Of a stretch of 62,478 nucleotides of DNA, positions 33,592 to 43,270 are shown one piece after another. A program made the position numbers and the translations under genes. The number at the start of each line of letters is the position of its first letter. Positions within the stretch are counted from its first letter, which is position 1. The DNA is taken from contig CAVCWT010000015.1 in the NCBI GenBank assembly GCA_963605745.1, forward strand, positions 1-62,478, read 5' to 3'. Source of the DNA: CAG-791 sp963605745. Its GTDB lineage: Bacteria; Bacillota; Clostridia; Lachnospirales; Lachnospiraceae. The notes beneath the pieces are model-generated. The model saw nothing but the letters and a program-made list of their open reading frames with translations, was not told the DNA's origin and searched no databases.

Positions 33592-34758
33592 TTATCGGAA
33601 CAGCCTTCCGATATCGTTCACCATAACAATCGCCATAATCGCAACCAGTGCGACAAAGCCTGCCATCGTGATATATCCTTCCATCTTTGCAGACAGCTTT
33701 CTCCCTCGGACGAATTCCGCAAACAGCAGCAGGAACCTTCCGCCATCCAGTCCCGGAATCGGCAAAAGGTTCATTACGCCGAGGTTAATGGACAGGAGCG
33801 TCGTCAGAGACATAAAGGTCAGTACCGTGGTCGAAATCCCGTATTGCTTTGTCACCTCATAGGTCTCGTCCACCGTCTGAACGATACCGACCGGTCCTGA
33901 GAGATCATCCATGGAGAAATGCCCCCGGAAGATCATGCCGATGGATTTCACCGTTGCGCGCAGCCAGTACTCCGCCTCGTAGAAGCCATATTGGAAAACC
34001 TGCAGCGGGCCGCATTCCAGATATTCTCCGGATCCGACAAGGCCGATGTAATATCTTCCTGCCTCCTCATCGTACCGGGGTGTCAAGGTAACTGTGGCGC
34101 TTTCTCCCTCTCGTTCATAAGTGATCTTCAGGCTCTCTCCATAATTCATCATGGACCAGAGCTGCACCTCACGATAGATGTGAATGGACTCTCCGTTAAT
34201 GGCAGTAATCGTATCTCCCGCCTGAATTCCCGCCTCTTCGGCAGCAGAATTCTCCATCACCGAGTTCACAACCGGCAGGTCCGTTCCGCAGAAGGCCACA
34301 GTAATAATCGCAATCACGAGTCCGATAATAAAGTTGGCAATCGGGCCTGCCAGAACCGTCGCCATTCTGGCCCCAACGCTCGCATTCAGATAGGAATGCG
34401 GATCCTGATCGGAGCTTTCTCCATACAGATTCTCTATACTCTCCGATGCTGCTGTCTGCGCCGGTCTTGCGTTCGAACCGGTATTCCGTTCCTCGCCGGC
34501 ATTCTGATTCAGCTCCGGATTGGAATCCAGATCATACATCTCATCCATCCCGGCAAAAACACACGCACCGCCGATCGGCAGCGCCCGAATGGAGAACATC
34601 GTCTCCCTTCCCTGCCTTTGATACAAGACAGGTCCCATCCCGATCATGAATTCCCTGACACGAATGCCGCAGCGTCTTGCCACCGCATAATGACCGAATT
34701 CATGTCCAATGACAATGATAGAAAAAATAACAAGAAAAATTAAAATACTAACGATCAT
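33592..34758 (-). CDS. rseP: RIP metalloprotease RseP/RasP (site-2 protease)
   Basis: 388 residues. Intramembrane zinc protease that cleaves anti-sigma factors and leftover signal peptides in the membrane. Zinc site HEFGH in TM1 (IIVIGHEFGHYAVARRCGI), PDZ domain in the middle (AEEAGIQAGDTITAINGES) and LLPIPGLDGGRF in the third helix. An acidic/polar insert at ~75-115 (NPELNQNAGEERN...) before the PDZ is longer than usual. Located between dxr and ispG as in many Firmicutes. Confidence 0.95.
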   Translation of the reverse strand: MIVSILIFLVIFSIIVIGHEFGHYAVARRCGIRVREFMIGMGPVLYQRQGRETMFSIRALPIGGACVFAGMDEMYDLDSNPELNQNAGEERNTGSNARPAQTAASESIENLYGESSDQDPHSYLNASVGARMATVLAGPIANFIIGLVIAIITVAFCGTDLPVVNSVMENSAAEEAGIQAGDTITAINGESIHIYREVQLWSMMNYGESLKITYEREGESATVTLTPRYDEEAGRYYIGLVGSGEYLECGPLQVFQYGFYEAEYWLRATVKSIGMIFRGHFSMDDLSGPVGIVQTVDETYEVTKQYGISTTVLTFMSLTTLLSINLGVMNLLPIPGLDGGRFLLLFAEFVRGRKLSAKMEGYITMAGFVALVAIMAIVMVNDIGRLFR

Positions 34759-34879
34759 GTACTATGCCTTACCAATATGTCGATTCCCCTTGTCCTGTCA
34801 CTGCGATGCTAACTGCACATTCCCAAAACACAGCGCCGCAATGATCCGCAGCAGGTCCCCTGCTGCGTCATCTTCATAG

Positions 34880-36046
34880 CTACTGCATTCGGCTGATCTG
34901 TCTGCGGACGTTTTCTCTGGCCTCAGCCTCTGTCTCCAGAATCTGCTCCAGCGTCGGCGCCGCAATAAGATCATGTTCATCCATCGCTCCCTCGATGAGG
35001 TCATAGATGTCCAGGAACTCAATTTCATCCTTCATAAAGTGTGCAACCGCCTCTTCATTGGCCGCATTGAACACCGTCGGCATGGATCCGGCAGCATGCG
35101 CTGCGCGGTAAGCGAGCGGGAGTCCTCGAAATGTGTCTGTATCCGGCTTTTCAAAAACCAGACTTCCCAGCTCGAACAGATCCAGTGGTTTAATCGCAAG
35201 AGGCATACGGTCCGGATAAAAGAACGCATATTGAATCGGCAGACGCATATCCGGCGATGCCAGATGTGCCATCACGGAGCCATCCACATATTGCACGGCA
35301 GAATGAACAATGCTCTGGGGCTGTACCACCACCTGAATGCGATCCACATCGATATCAAACAGCCATCTGGCCTCCATGACCTCCAATCCCTTGTTCACAA
35401 GGCTGGCAGAGTCGATGGTCACCTTGGCTCCCATGTCCCAGTTGGGATTATTCAATGCCTCTGCGACATGCCTGTGCATGAGATCCTCTCGTTTTTTGCC
35501 GCGGAAGGTTCCGCCGGAGCAGGTCAGGAGAATCTTGTCAATCTTGTCCTTCGGTTCACCGTTCATGCACTGGAAAATGGCACTGTGCTCGGAATCCACC
35601 GGCAGGAGCTCTACGCCCATGGCCTCCACCGCAGGCATAATCAGATGTCCCGCCGTAACCAGGGTCTCTTTATTCGCAAGAGCGATGATCTTCTCTGCGC
35701 CGATGGCGGCCAGCGTCGGCTGAATGCCGATCATGCCGACAACGGCATTCAAAAAGAGGTCACTGTGCTCCATCACTGCGATTTCACACAGACCGTCCAT
35801 GCCGCAGACGACCTTTACCGGCAGGTCCGACACCTTTGCTCTCAGCTCTGCTGCTGCCGTTTCATCCCACATACAGACCAGCTCCGGTGAAAACTCCCGG
35901 ATCTGCTCTTCCATTCTGGTCGTGTTTTTCCCGGCGGCAAGAGCCGTAACCTTCAGGCGATCCGGATAAGTCCGTACAATGTCCAGTGCCTGGGTTCCGA
36001 TGGAACCGGTGGAGCCGATCATGGCAATTCGTTTCTGCTCGTTCAT
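34880..36046 (-). CDS. dxr: 1-deoxy-D-xylulose 5-phosphate reductoisomerase
   Basis: 388 residues. Second step of the MEP pathway: DXP to MEP with NADPH. N-terminal nucleotide motif MIGSTGSIGTQALDIV, metal/substrate blocks PVDSEHSAIFQC and TCSGGTFRGKKRE, and LVNKGLEVMEARWLFD. Complete. Neighbours cdsA and rseP are in the usual order. Confidence 0.97.
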   Translation of the reverse strand: MNEQKRIAMIGSTGSIGTQALDIVRTYPDRLKVTALAAGKNTTRMEEQIREFSPELVCMWDETAAAELRAKVSDLPVKVVCGMDGLCEIAVMEHSDLFLNAVVGMIGIQPTLAAIGAEKIIALANKETLVTAGHLIMPAVEAMGVELLPVDSEHSAIFQCMNGEPKDKIDKILLTCSGGTFRGKKREDLMHRHVAEALNNPNWDMGAKVTIDSASLVNKGLEVMEARWLFDIDVDRIQVVVQPQSIVHSAVQYVDGSVMAHLASPDMRLPIQYAFFYPDRMPLAIKPLDLFELGSLVFEKPDTDTFRGLPLAYRAAHAAGSMPTVFNAANEEAVAHFMKDEIEFLDIYDLIEGAMDEHDLIAAPTLEQILETEAEARENVRRQISRMQ

Positions 36047-36154
36047 AACATTCCTTCTCTATCCATAGCTGTTTAGCACAGTCTTATCGAGGTTTCATCG
36101 CTGTCAAAGATCCCGTCGCAGGCTGCATGCAGCGGTTACTCTTCCGTACTCTTC

Positions 36155-37066
36155 TCATCTTAGGTACACCAGGAACACAACTCCCAGTGCATAAATCACC
36201 GGCGCGGTAAAGATGATGCTGTCAAACCGGTCCATGATGCCGCCGTGTCCCGGAATTACCGTTCCATAATCCTTGATCTCGTGATTACGTTTGATCGCCG
36301 AGGCCGCAAGGTCGCCAACCATTCCCAGAAGGCATCCTGCAACGCCCAGAATCGCAAACGGCAGATACAGTTCAACCGGCTCCTCCGGCACGAGCCGGTC
36401 TGCCAGATATGCGGTAAAGACGCACAGAGCTGTTCCGCCGAGGATTCCGCCGATTGCTCCTTCTATGGTTTTGTGCGGGGACAGGATCGGCGTCATTTTG
36501 TGCTTGCCGAAGGCTCTTCCTGCTGCCCAGGCGCAGGTGTCGCAAATCCATGCGCAGAAAAAGATCAGCGCATAGACGAATTTGCCGTAAGGCAGGAACT
36601 GCGCACGGTAAATGCATGAGATCAGGAGCGGCACATAGACAAAGGCAAAGATGGAGCCGATCACCTGCTCTGCCTTGTATTTAGGGAAGGTTAATACATA
36701 GATCACCATGTTGATCATAAAGACCGCAATCACCGCTGCAATCGTCAGACCATCACTGATCGTAATGTAATAATCCGGTTCCCAGGATCCCCACAAAAGG
36801 CAGATGCCGCTCTTATCGTAATTCCCGTACATCTGACTCGTAAGGATCAGTCCGGCATAATACAATGCCCCGACAATAAGGCCCGTGACCTCCAGTGCGT
36901 TATATTTTTCCTTTGCTGCATCATGCACCTGCAGGGCTCTTGTCAGCTCGTAATACCCGATCAGAGCGCAGATTCCCAGCACAATGCCAAGGGGCACACC
37001 TCCCCACAGTCCGAGCCCGACGGCCAGGACTGCAATCACAATTCCGCTGATAACACGTTTACTCAT
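36155..37066 (-). CDS. cdsA: phosphatidate cytidylyltransferase
   Basis: 303 residues with ~8 membrane helices. Makes CDP-diacylglycerol from phosphatidic acid and CTP. The C-terminal signature DLAASAIKRNHEIKDYGTVI then PGHGGIMDRFDS is clear, and ILSPHKTIEGAIGG fits the substrate loop. Slightly longer than average because of a periplasmic-side insert around residues 75-95. Between uppS and dxr; gap to uppS ~130 bp without a gene. Confidence 0.96.
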   Translation of the reverse strand: MSKRVISGIVIAVLAVGLGLWGGVPLGIVLGICALIGYYELTRALQVHDAAKEKYNALEVTGLIVGALYYAGLILTSQMYGNYDKSGICLLWGSWEPDYYITISDGLTIAAVIAVFMINMVIYVLTFPKYKAEQVIGSIFAFVYVPLLISCIYRAQFLPYGKFVYALIFFCAWICDTCAWAAGRAFGKHKMTPILSPHKTIEGAIGGILGGTALCVFTAYLADRLVPEEPVELYLPFAILGVAGCLLGMVGDLAASAIKRNHEIKDYGTVIPGHGGIMDRFDSIIFTAPVIYALGVVFLVYLR

Positions 37067-37198
37067 TCCGTCTTTCCTGTGTCACAAAGCACAGCTCTCC
37101 GTGACCGATCCTTTCGTCTCCTACGTGAAACCAATCCTTTTGAAAAAAGATTCCCCGAAGGAAATACTAACGAAATCCGCCATTTCTTTGCAAAGGCG

Positions 37199-37927
37199 CT
37201 ACTGGATCAATCCACCGTATCTGCGCTCTCTGTGGTTGTATGCGTCAATCGCCTTTTCCAGCTCTTCCTTATTGAAATCAGGCCATGCCGCTTCTGTAAA
37301 ATACATTTCCGAATAGGATAGCTGCCACATCAGAAAATTGGACAGTCTCTGCTCTCCGCAGGTACGGATGAGGAGATCCGGATCCGGGATTCCTGCCGTA
37401 TCCAGTTCCTCCGAAATCACCTGCTCCGTAATATCCTCCGGACGCAGCTCTCCTTCTGCCGCCTTCTGTGCCAGTCTGGTCACGGCGCGGCGCATTTCAT
37501 CCCTGGCGCCGTAGTTGATGGCAATCTGAAAGCCGATCCCGGTATTGTCCTTTGTGGACTCCTCCAGGTTTGCAATGCTCTTTTGCAGGTCCTCATCAAG
37601 CCCTGACTTGTCGCCGATGACGCGGATGCGGACGTTATTTTTCGCACACTTTGCAAGAGAGGTTTTCATATAGGTGCGCAAAAGGTTCATGAGGGTTTTG
37701 ACCTCAGAGTCCGGGCGCGACCAGTTCTCTGTGGAGAAGGCATATACGGTCAGATATCGAACGCCCATGTGCTCGGCATCCTCCAGGATCTGCTCCACAA
37801 CCTTTGCTCCCTGTGCATGGCCTGCCGTGCGGGGAAGTCCCCGCTTTTTAGCCCAGCGCCCGTTTCCGTCCATGATAATAGCAACATGCGCAGGGATCTT
37901 GTATTCGCTTTGTGTATTGTCTGCCAT
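37199..37927 (-). CDS. uppS: undecaprenyl diphosphate synthase (isoprenyl transferase)
   Basis: 242 residues, cis-prenyltransferase. Adds isopentenyl units to FPP to make the lipid carrier for peptidoglycan and teichoic acid. IIMDGNGRWAKKRGLPRTAGH holds the catalytic Asp, with LTVYAFSTENWSRP and DLLIRTCGEQRLSNFLMWQLSYSE also typical. Starts two bases after the frr stop; AAGGTCT inside the frr end acts as ribosome binding site. Confidence 0.97.
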   Translation of the reverse strand: MADNTQSEYKIPAHVAIIMDGNGRWAKKRGLPRTAGHAQGAKVVEQILEDAEHMGVRYLTVYAFSTENWSRPDSEVKTLMNLLRTYMKTSLAKCAKNNVRIRVIGDKSGLDEDLQKSIANLEESTKDNTGIGFQIAINYGARDEMRRAVTRLAQKAAEGELRPEDITEQVISEELDTAGIPDPDLLIRTCGEQRLSNFLMWQLSYSEMYFTEAAWPDFNKEELEKAIDAYNHRERRYGGLIQ

Positions 37928-37929
37928 GA

Positions 37930-38487
37930 TTAGACCTTCATGACCTCTGCGGTCTTGTGCTCGACGATGCTGTCAATTTTCTTGATAAACTCATCCGTCA
38001 GCTTCTGGAGCTCGTCCTCGAGCTGCACCTCAACATCCTCTGAAATCTCTGCTGCCTTTTTCTGCTTTTTGAACTCGTCCATGCCATCACGTCTTGCTGC
38101 GCGGATGACAACCTTGGATTCCTCGCCCTTCTTCTTAACATCCTTGGCAAGGTTCTTACGGTTTTCCTCGGTCATCTCCGGGAAGACCAGGCGGATCATG
38201 GTCGCATCGCTGGTCGGATTGATGCCGATGTCTGCCATCTGAATGGCACGGCAGATGTCCTTGATCAGATTCTTGTCCCAGGGCTGAATCTGGATGATGC
38301 GTGCCTCCGGAACAGAAATATTCGCCACCTGCTGCAGGGGTGTCGGTGCGCCGTAATAATCCACGCGCACGTGATCCAGAATGTGCGGGTTGGCGCGGCC
38401 TGCGCGAACGGTCTGGAGATCGGACTCCAGGAACTCGATTGCCTTCTTCATCTTGTCTTCATAAACCTTAATCTTGGGATCGCTCAT
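37930..38487 (-). CDS. frr: ribosome recycling factor
   Basis: 185 residues, normal length. Splits post-termination ribosomes together with EF-G. LQTVRAGRANPHILDHVRVDYYG, TPLQQVANISVPEARIIQIQPWD and RLVFPEMTEENRKNLAK are diagnostic. Good site GGAAAGGAA before ATG at 38487. Directly upstream of uppS and downstream of pyrH, the standard order; a truncated cloverleaf repeat sits in the pyrH-frr gap. Confidence 0.98.
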   Translation of the reverse strand: MSDPKIKVYEDKMKKAIEFLESDLQTVRAGRANPHILDHVRVDYYGAPTPLQQVANISVPEARIIQIQPWDKNLIKDICRAIQMADIGINPTSDATMIRLVFPEMTEENRKNLAKDVKKKGEESKVVIRAARRDGMDEFKKQKKAAEISEDVEVQLEDELQKLTDEFIKKIDSIVEHKTAEVMKV

Positions 38488-38529
38488 TTTCTGTTCCTTT
38501 CCTCAATCTAATCATTATAAATTTGTATC

Positions 38530-38577
38530 TGTTTAGCACCTGACGATTTCAATATGAATCGGCCGCCTCGCGGACGA
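38530..38577 (+). repeat. cloverleaf repeat, truncated copy (pyrH-frr gap)
   Basis: GTTTAGCACCTGACGATTTC then ATATGAATCGGCCGCC; only the left arm of hairpin 1 remains. Confidence 0.7.
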
Positions 38578-38625
38578 ATAGTTACATGAATTCTTATCTT
38601 ATTTCAGTCCTGCTCCATTCCTTGC

Positions 38626-39324
38626 TCAATCAACGGTAACGGTCGTTCCGTTAAAATCTCCGTTTGCTGCGTGAATGATGCTGTCCTTCTCATTCAGATC
38701 AAAGATCCTAAGCGGCATGTGGTTGTCTCTTGCCAGAATCGATGCCGTCATATCAATGACCTGGAGATTATTGTCAATGATCTCCTGAATGCTCAGGGTA
38801 TCATAGCGCTTGGCGTTTGGATTTTTAGACGGATCGGAATCGTAGACACCGTCGACATTTTTGGCCATCAGGATGCAGTCAGCATCTACCTCAATGGCGC
38901 GCAGCACAACGCCCGTATCTGTTGAAAAATACGGATGTCCCGTACCGCCCGCAAAGAAAACAACCATATTCCTTGCAAAATATTTATTGGCTCTGTCCTT
39001 GGAGAAGAGCTTTGTCATGCCGCTGACTTCAAACGGAGTCAGTACATTGGTCATAAGTCCTGCTCCGCGGAACACCTCCGATACATAAATGCAGTTCATG
39101 ATCGTAGCCAGCATGCCGATCTGATCGGATTTCACGCGATCAATCTCCGTTCCCGTTCTGCCTCTCCAGAAATTGCCTCCGCCTATCACAACACCGACAT
39201 CGTTGCCGTCATCTACCAGCTGTTTTACCTGGGCTGCCACCATCTGAACAACATCCAGGTCAAAGCCTGTCTTCTTATCTCCTGCCAGTGCCTCTCCGCT
39301 GAGTTTTAGGATGATCCTGCTCAT
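38626..39324 (-). CDS. pyrH: UMP kinase
   Basis: 232 residues. Phosphorylates UMP to UDP in pyrimidine nucleotide supply. MSRIILKLSGEALAGDKKTG, VGVVIGGGNFWRGRTG, DQIGMLATIMN and FFAGGTGHPYFSTDT match bacterial PyrH. The start at 39324 has AGGAGGAA before it; an in-frame codon at 39411 would add 29 unlike residues. No tsf or rpsB lies upstream: the next gene, typA, is divergent. Confidence 0.97.
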   Translation of the reverse strand: MSRIILKLSGEALAGDKKTGFDLDVVQMVAAQVKQLVDDGNDVGVVIGGGNFWRGRTGTEIDRVKSDQIGMLATIMNCIYVSEVFRGAGLMTNVLTPFEVSGMTKLFSKDRANKYFARNMVVFFAGGTGHPYFSTDTGVVLRAIEVDADCILMAKNVDGVYDSDPSKNPNAKRYDTLSIQEIIDNNLQVIDMTASILARDNHMPLRIFDLNEKDSIIHAANGDFNGTTVTVD

Positions 39325-39526
39325 AGTTCCTCCTGTTTTCCCAATTCTGTCGTGTGCATTTCCCGTATGCAGTTCATAGCTGTATTCTATACCTGTCCGG
39401 CAGCAAACCAAGGCTCGCTACCTTTCAACATCATAGCATAATGAGCGGAGTGTTAAAAGTAATCAAAGTATTAACTGTGATGCCGCAATGGTGATGCCGC
39501 AATCTCCGATCCCGAGCTGCTCGCTA

Positions 39527-39555
39527 TTGCATCGGAATTGGCAGAATGCTATAAT
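39527..39555 (+). promoter_or_regulatory. promoter of typA
   Basis: TTGCAT (39527-39532), 17-bp spacer, TATAAT (39550-39555); start expected near 39562, giving a ~40-nt leader. Confidence 0.8.
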
Positions 39556-39601
39556 CGTGCGGTTTAAGGCTAGTTTTGTATAAATATAAGAAGAGGTTTT
39601 T

Positions 39602-41434
39602 ATGATTCAGAAGAGAGAGGATGTTCGTAACGTTGCGATCATTGCGCACGTCGATCACGGCAAAACCACCCTGGTTGACGGCCTGCTGCACCAAAGCGGC
39701 GTATTCCGCGAGAATCAGGCCGTTGCTGAGCGTGTCATGGATTCCGGCGCCATCGAGCGTGAGCGCGGCATTACGATCACCAGTAAAAATACGGCCGTTA
39801 ACTACAACGGCATCAAGATCAACATTCTGGACACCCCCGGCCATGCCGATTTCGGCGGCGAGGTAGAGCGAGTCCTTAAGATGGTAGACGGCGTTATTCT
39901 GGTCGTTGACGCCTTTGAAGGACCCATGCCGCAGACTCGTTTCGTTCTGTCCAAGGCAATGGCTCTTGGTCTGTCTGTCATTGTCTGCATCAACAAGATC
40001 GATCGTCCCGGTGCCCGCCCGACACAGGTCATCGATGAGGTGCTGGAGCTGTTGATGGATCTGGGTGCTAATGATGAACAGTTGGACTGCCCGTTTGTCT
40101 TTGCCTCTGCAAAGTCCGGCATTGCAACCCTTGACCTTGGGAGCCCGGGCGTTTCCATGAAGCCCCTGTTCGAGACGATCATCGAGCACATTCCTGCTCC
40201 GGAGGGTGACCCGGATGACTCCACTCAGGTACTCATCTCCACCATCGACTACAACGACTACGTTGGCCGCATCGGTGTCGGCAAGGTTTCCAACGGCTCC
40301 ATCCGCATGGGACAGGAGGTCGTTCTGGTCAACCATCACGATCCCGACAAGCGCGTCAGATGTAAAGTCAACACGCTGTATGAGTTCGAGGGTCTCCAGA
40401 AGGTTCCGGTTCAGGAAGCCGGCATGGGCGCTATCGTTGCCATCTCCGGCATTGAGCAGATGCACATCGGTGATACGCTCTGCGGTCCGGACAAGGTTGA
40501 GCCCATCCCCTTCCCCAAGATCGAGGAGCCGACCATCTCCATGACCTTCAATGTCAACGACTCTCCGCTTGCCGGTAAGGATGGCAAATATGTGACCTCC
40601 CGTCACATCCGCGACCGCCTCTACCGCGAGCTGAATACCGATGTTTCTCTTCGCGTTGAGGATACCGATACCACGGATTCCTTCAAGGTTTCCGGACGCG
40701 GCGAGCTGCATCTGTCGGTTCTTATTGAGACGATGCGCCGCGAGGGCTATGAATTCGCTGTCTCCAAGGCAGAGGTTATCTACCAGACCGACGAGAACGG
40801 CCACAAGCTCGAGCCCATGGAGCAGTGCATTATCGACGTTCCGGATGAGTTCTCCGGCAATGTCATCCAGGTACTGGGCCAGAGAAAGGGCGAGCTGCAG
40901 TCCATGGGACAGGCCAACGGCGGTTATACCCGTCTGGAATTCCGCATTCCTTCCCGCGGACTGATCGGCTACCGCGGCCAGTTCATGACTGACACCAAGG
41001 GCAATGGCATCATGAATACCATCTTTGCAGGATATGAGCCGTACAAGGGTGACATCACCTATCGTAAGCAAGGGTCTCTCATTGCCTTTGAGGATGGGCA
41101 GGCTGTCACCTACGGTCTGTTCAATGCACAGGAGCGCGGCACGCTGTTCATCGGCGCCGGCGAGGATGTCTATTCCGGTATGATCATCGGTGAGTCCGGA
41201 CGTTCGGAGGACATCGAGGTCAATGTCTGCAAGACCAAACACCTCACCAACACCCGCACCTCCTCCAGTGATGAGGCGCTGCGTCTGGTTCCGCCCAAGA
41301 TCATGAGCCTCGAGCAGGCCATCGAGTATGTGGATACCGATGAGCTCCTGGAGATCACGCCTGCGCACCTGCGGCTCCGCAAGAAGATTCTCGATCCCAG
41401 ACTGAGAAAAAGAGCTGGGTTTAGTAATAAATAA
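39602..41434 (+). CDS. typA: translational GTPase TypA/BipA
   Basis: 610 residues. Ribosome-associated GTPase involved in 50S assembly and stress adaptation. G1 AHVDHGKTTL, G2 region RERGITI, G3 DTPGHADFGGEV, G4 NKIDRPGA, then EF-G-like domains and the TypA C-terminal domain (GLIGYRGQFMTDTKGNGIM). Own promoter; ribosome binding site AAGAAGAGG. Codon use is very biased, as in highly expressed genes. A long antisense reading frame (39524-41368) is a by-product of this bias. Followed by a hairpin-repeat array whose last unit ends in a T-run. Confidence 0.98.
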   Translation: MIQKREDVRNVAIIAHVDHGKTTLVDGLLHQSGVFRENQAVAERVMDSGAIERERGITITSKNTAVNYNGIKINILDTPGHADFGGEVERVLKMVDGVILVVDAFEGPMPQTRFVLSKAMALGLSVIVCINKIDRPGARPTQVIDEVLELLMDLGANDEQLDCPFVFASAKSGIATLDLGSPGVSMKPLFETIIEHIPAPEGDPDDSTQVLISTIDYNDYVGRIGVGKVSNGSIRMGQEVVLVNHHDPDKRVRCKVNTLYEFEGLQKVPVQEAGMGAIVAISGIEQMHIGDTLCGPDKVEPIPFPKIEEPTISMTFNVNDSPLAGKDGKYVTSRHIRDRLYRELNTDVSLRVEDTDTTDSFKVSGRGELHLSVLIETMRREGYEFAVSKAEVIYQTDENGHKLEPMEQCIIDVPDEFSGNVIQVLGQRKGELQSMGQANGGYTRLEFRIPSRGLIGYRGQFMTDTKGNGIMNTIFAGYEPYKGDITYRKQGSLIAFEDGQAVTYGLFNAQERGTLFIGAGEDVYSGMIIGESGRSEDIEVNVCKTKHLTNTRTSSSDEALRLVPPKIMSLEQAIEYVDTDELLEITPAHLRLRKKILDPRLRKRAGFSNK

Positions 41435-41438
41435 GATA

Positions 41439-41735
41439 CTCGAGAATGCCTGATGGCATTCTCTCCTATCCTGGAGTGGAATGGCTGCTTTGCTGTCATT
41501 CCACTCTCTTACTTCGGAGAAACCGCATTCGCGGCTTTCTCCTCGTATACTCGAGAATGCCTGATGGCATTCTCTCCTATCCTGGAGTGGAATGGCCGCT
41601 TTGCTGTCATTCCACTCTCTTACTTCGGAGAAACCGCATTCGCGGCTTTCTCCTCGTATACTCGAGAATGCCTGATGGCATCCTCTCCTATCCTGGAGTG
41701 GAATGGCCGCTTTGCTGTCATTCCACTCTTTTTCA
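41439..41735 (+). repeat. 111-bp tandem hairpin array downstream of typA (2.7 units)
   Basis: Units begin at 41439, 41550 and 41661. Each contains three separate hairpins: GAGAATGCC-TGAT-GGCATTCTC, GAGTGGAATG...CATTCCACTC and GGAGAAA-CCGCATTCGCGG-TTTCTCC. The third unit lacks hairpin 3 and instead ends CCACTCTTTTTC, making hairpin 2 an intrinsic terminator (41697-41734). Units differ at only a few positions. Confidence 0.95.
41697..41734 (+). terminator. terminator of typA within the last repeat unit
   Basis: GAGTGGAATG pairs with CATTCCACTC and is followed directly by TTTTTC. Confidence 0.8.
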
Positions 41736-41778
41736 AGCTAAAATCAAAAATTCCGGCCACAAATATCGATTCATTTTA

Positions 41779-41847
41779 GTATTTTCGAACGTTTTGTTTT
41801 GGTATTTTCGAATGTTTTGTTTTAGTATTTTCGAATGTTTTGTTTTT
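41779..41847 (+). repeat. 23-bp tandem repeat, three units
   Basis: GTATTTTCGAAYGTTTTGTT followed by TTR, at 41779, 41802 and 41825. AT-rich, between the typA terminator and the degV stop. Confidence 0.9.
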
Positions 41848-41883
41848 TCGAGATCGATACGATATTGTATCTCGTCAAATCCT

Positions 41884-42726
41884 CTATGACTCAAAAAACG
41901 CAACCGCCACTGCTCCGGGCCCCACATGGGTTCCAATGGTTGCCCCCAGTGTACTCACCGGCACCTGTGCCGCATGGTCCTTCCAGATGCGTTCACTGTC
42001 CTGCACGTATTTTTGCAGGAATTCGTCACCAAGTCCTGTGTAGCCCAGTCGGTACGGCCTTGCGAAATCCACGCCGCCGGCCTTTTCAATTTCATTAACC
42101 AGAAAATTATTGCCGTTTTTCGACCCCCTGGCCTTTCCCAGCAGAACAATTTCTCCATCTCGCACCGCAACAACCGGTTTAATTGCCAGCGCACCGCCCA
42201 GAAGTGCTGCCGCACTCGAAATACGACCGCCCTTTTTGAGATATTCCAGTGTATCCAGCACGCCCATCGTATGGATCTTTTCCTTCTCCGATTCCAGAAT
42301 CCGTACGATTTCCTCTGCAGAAAGTCCTTCTGCCTTCAGCTGCAAGCCTCTTTCCACAAGGATCTGTTCGCCGATTGTTGCATTGCAGCTGTCAATCACG
42401 AATACGCTTCCTTCGTAATCCTCCGCCGCAATGCAGGCGCTCTGGTAGGTCCCGGACAACTTCCCGGAGATCGTGATCACAATGACCTTGCTGCCATCTG
42501 CGGTTGCCTCTTCATAGGCCTCTTCAAAAACCCCCGGAGAAATCAGGCTCGTTGTCGGGAGCTCATCACTCTCAATCAGCTTCTCATAGAATTCTCTGTG
42601 AGAAATGGTTACCCCATCCTCGTATTCCGTCTCTCCGAACCGAATATGCAGAGGAAGGACCGTAACGCCCTCTCTTCCCTGCTCGATATCCGATGCCGAA
42701 TCTGTAATAAATTGAATCTTATCCAT
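41884..42726 (-). CDS. DegV family fatty-acid-binding protein
   Basis: 280 residues. DegV/FakB-type proteins bind a fatty acid and present it to FakA for phosphorylation. IQFITDSASDIEQ at the N-terminus, TSLISPGVFEEAYEEA, ITISGKLSGTYQSACIA (the Thr-Ser loop contacting the carboxylate) and a C-terminal GATIGTHVGPGAVAVAF are characteristic. No fakA-like kinase is adjacent. Follows marR by ~60 bp in the same direction, so the two are probably one unit. Confidence 0.92.
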   Translation of the reverse strand: MDKIQFITDSASDIEQGREGVTVLPLHIRFGETEYEDGVTISHREFYEKLIESDELPTTSLISPGVFEEAYEEATADGSKVIVITISGKLSGTYQSACIAAEDYEGSVFVIDSCNATIGEQILVERGLQLKAEGLSAEEIVRILESEKEKIHTMGVLDTLEYLKKGGRISSAAALLGGALAIKPVVAVRDGEIVLLGKARGSKNGNNFLVNEIEKAGGVDFARPYRLGYTGLGDEFLQKYVQDSERIWKDHAAQVPVSTLGATIGTHVGPGAVAVAFFES

Positions 42727-42788
42727 CTGTAATCCTCATTTTTTAGGGAACGCTTATAAATATGCAAATCTTCGATGTGACCGGTTAT

Positions 42789-43238
42789 TTAAAAATTGCT
42801 GTCCAGATACTCCGCAAGATTCCTGCTGATTCTCTCCAGAGCAGCATAGAGATTCTCCCGCTGCTCCTGCGTCATTCCATCGCTTCCCTTTTCCAGCGCC
42901 TGATAAACCTTCTCTCGAATTCCGGCAACAGCCTCTTTCCCTTTTGCCGTCAAGTGGTAACTGGTCCGGTAAGACCTCTTCTGCTCCGACAGTTCATAGG
43001 CCACCAGTCCTTTTTCCGACAGCTGACTGAGCGTACGTGAGATCGCCGCCTTGTCCTCCTTGCACAGTTCAACGAGCTGTGTAGCCGTAAGTCCTTCCGG
43101 ATGCTTGCCCAGATTGTACAGACACATGGTGTAGCCGGCCTTCAATCCCATCCGCTCCATTTCCAGCTCCTTGATCTTCTGCAGATCACGATGCAGTTCT
43201 GTAATAGACAGCGCAAACCTTTCAAAACGATCTTCCAT
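42789..43238 (-). CDS. MarR family transcriptional regulator
   Basis: 149 residues, winged helix-turn-helix. GLTATQLVELCKEDKAAISR is the recognition region, followed by LSEKGLVAYELSEQKRSYRT (wing) and LTAKGKEAVAGI. It probably represses its own operon with degV in response to a ligand, possibly a fatty acid. The palindrome at 43321-43338, 83 bp upstream, is a candidate operator. Confidence 0.9.
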   Translation of the reverse strand: MEDRFERFALSITELHRDLQKIKELEMERMGLKAGYTMCLYNLGKHPEGLTATQLVELCKEDKAAISRTLSQLSEKGLVAYELSEQKRSYRTSYHLTAKGKEAVAGIREKVYQALEKGSDGMTQEQRENLYAALERISRNLAEYLDSNF

Positions 43239-43270
43239 ACCTTCCTCTTTTCCAATCTGTTATCTGTCAA

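Noticed and set aside
39524..41368. 614-codon open frame on the minus strand across typA
   Set aside because: It mirrors the strongly expressed typA gene (610 codons, all GTPase motifs) on the other strand. The composition comes from typA codon bias and there is no recognisable domain or ribosome binding site.
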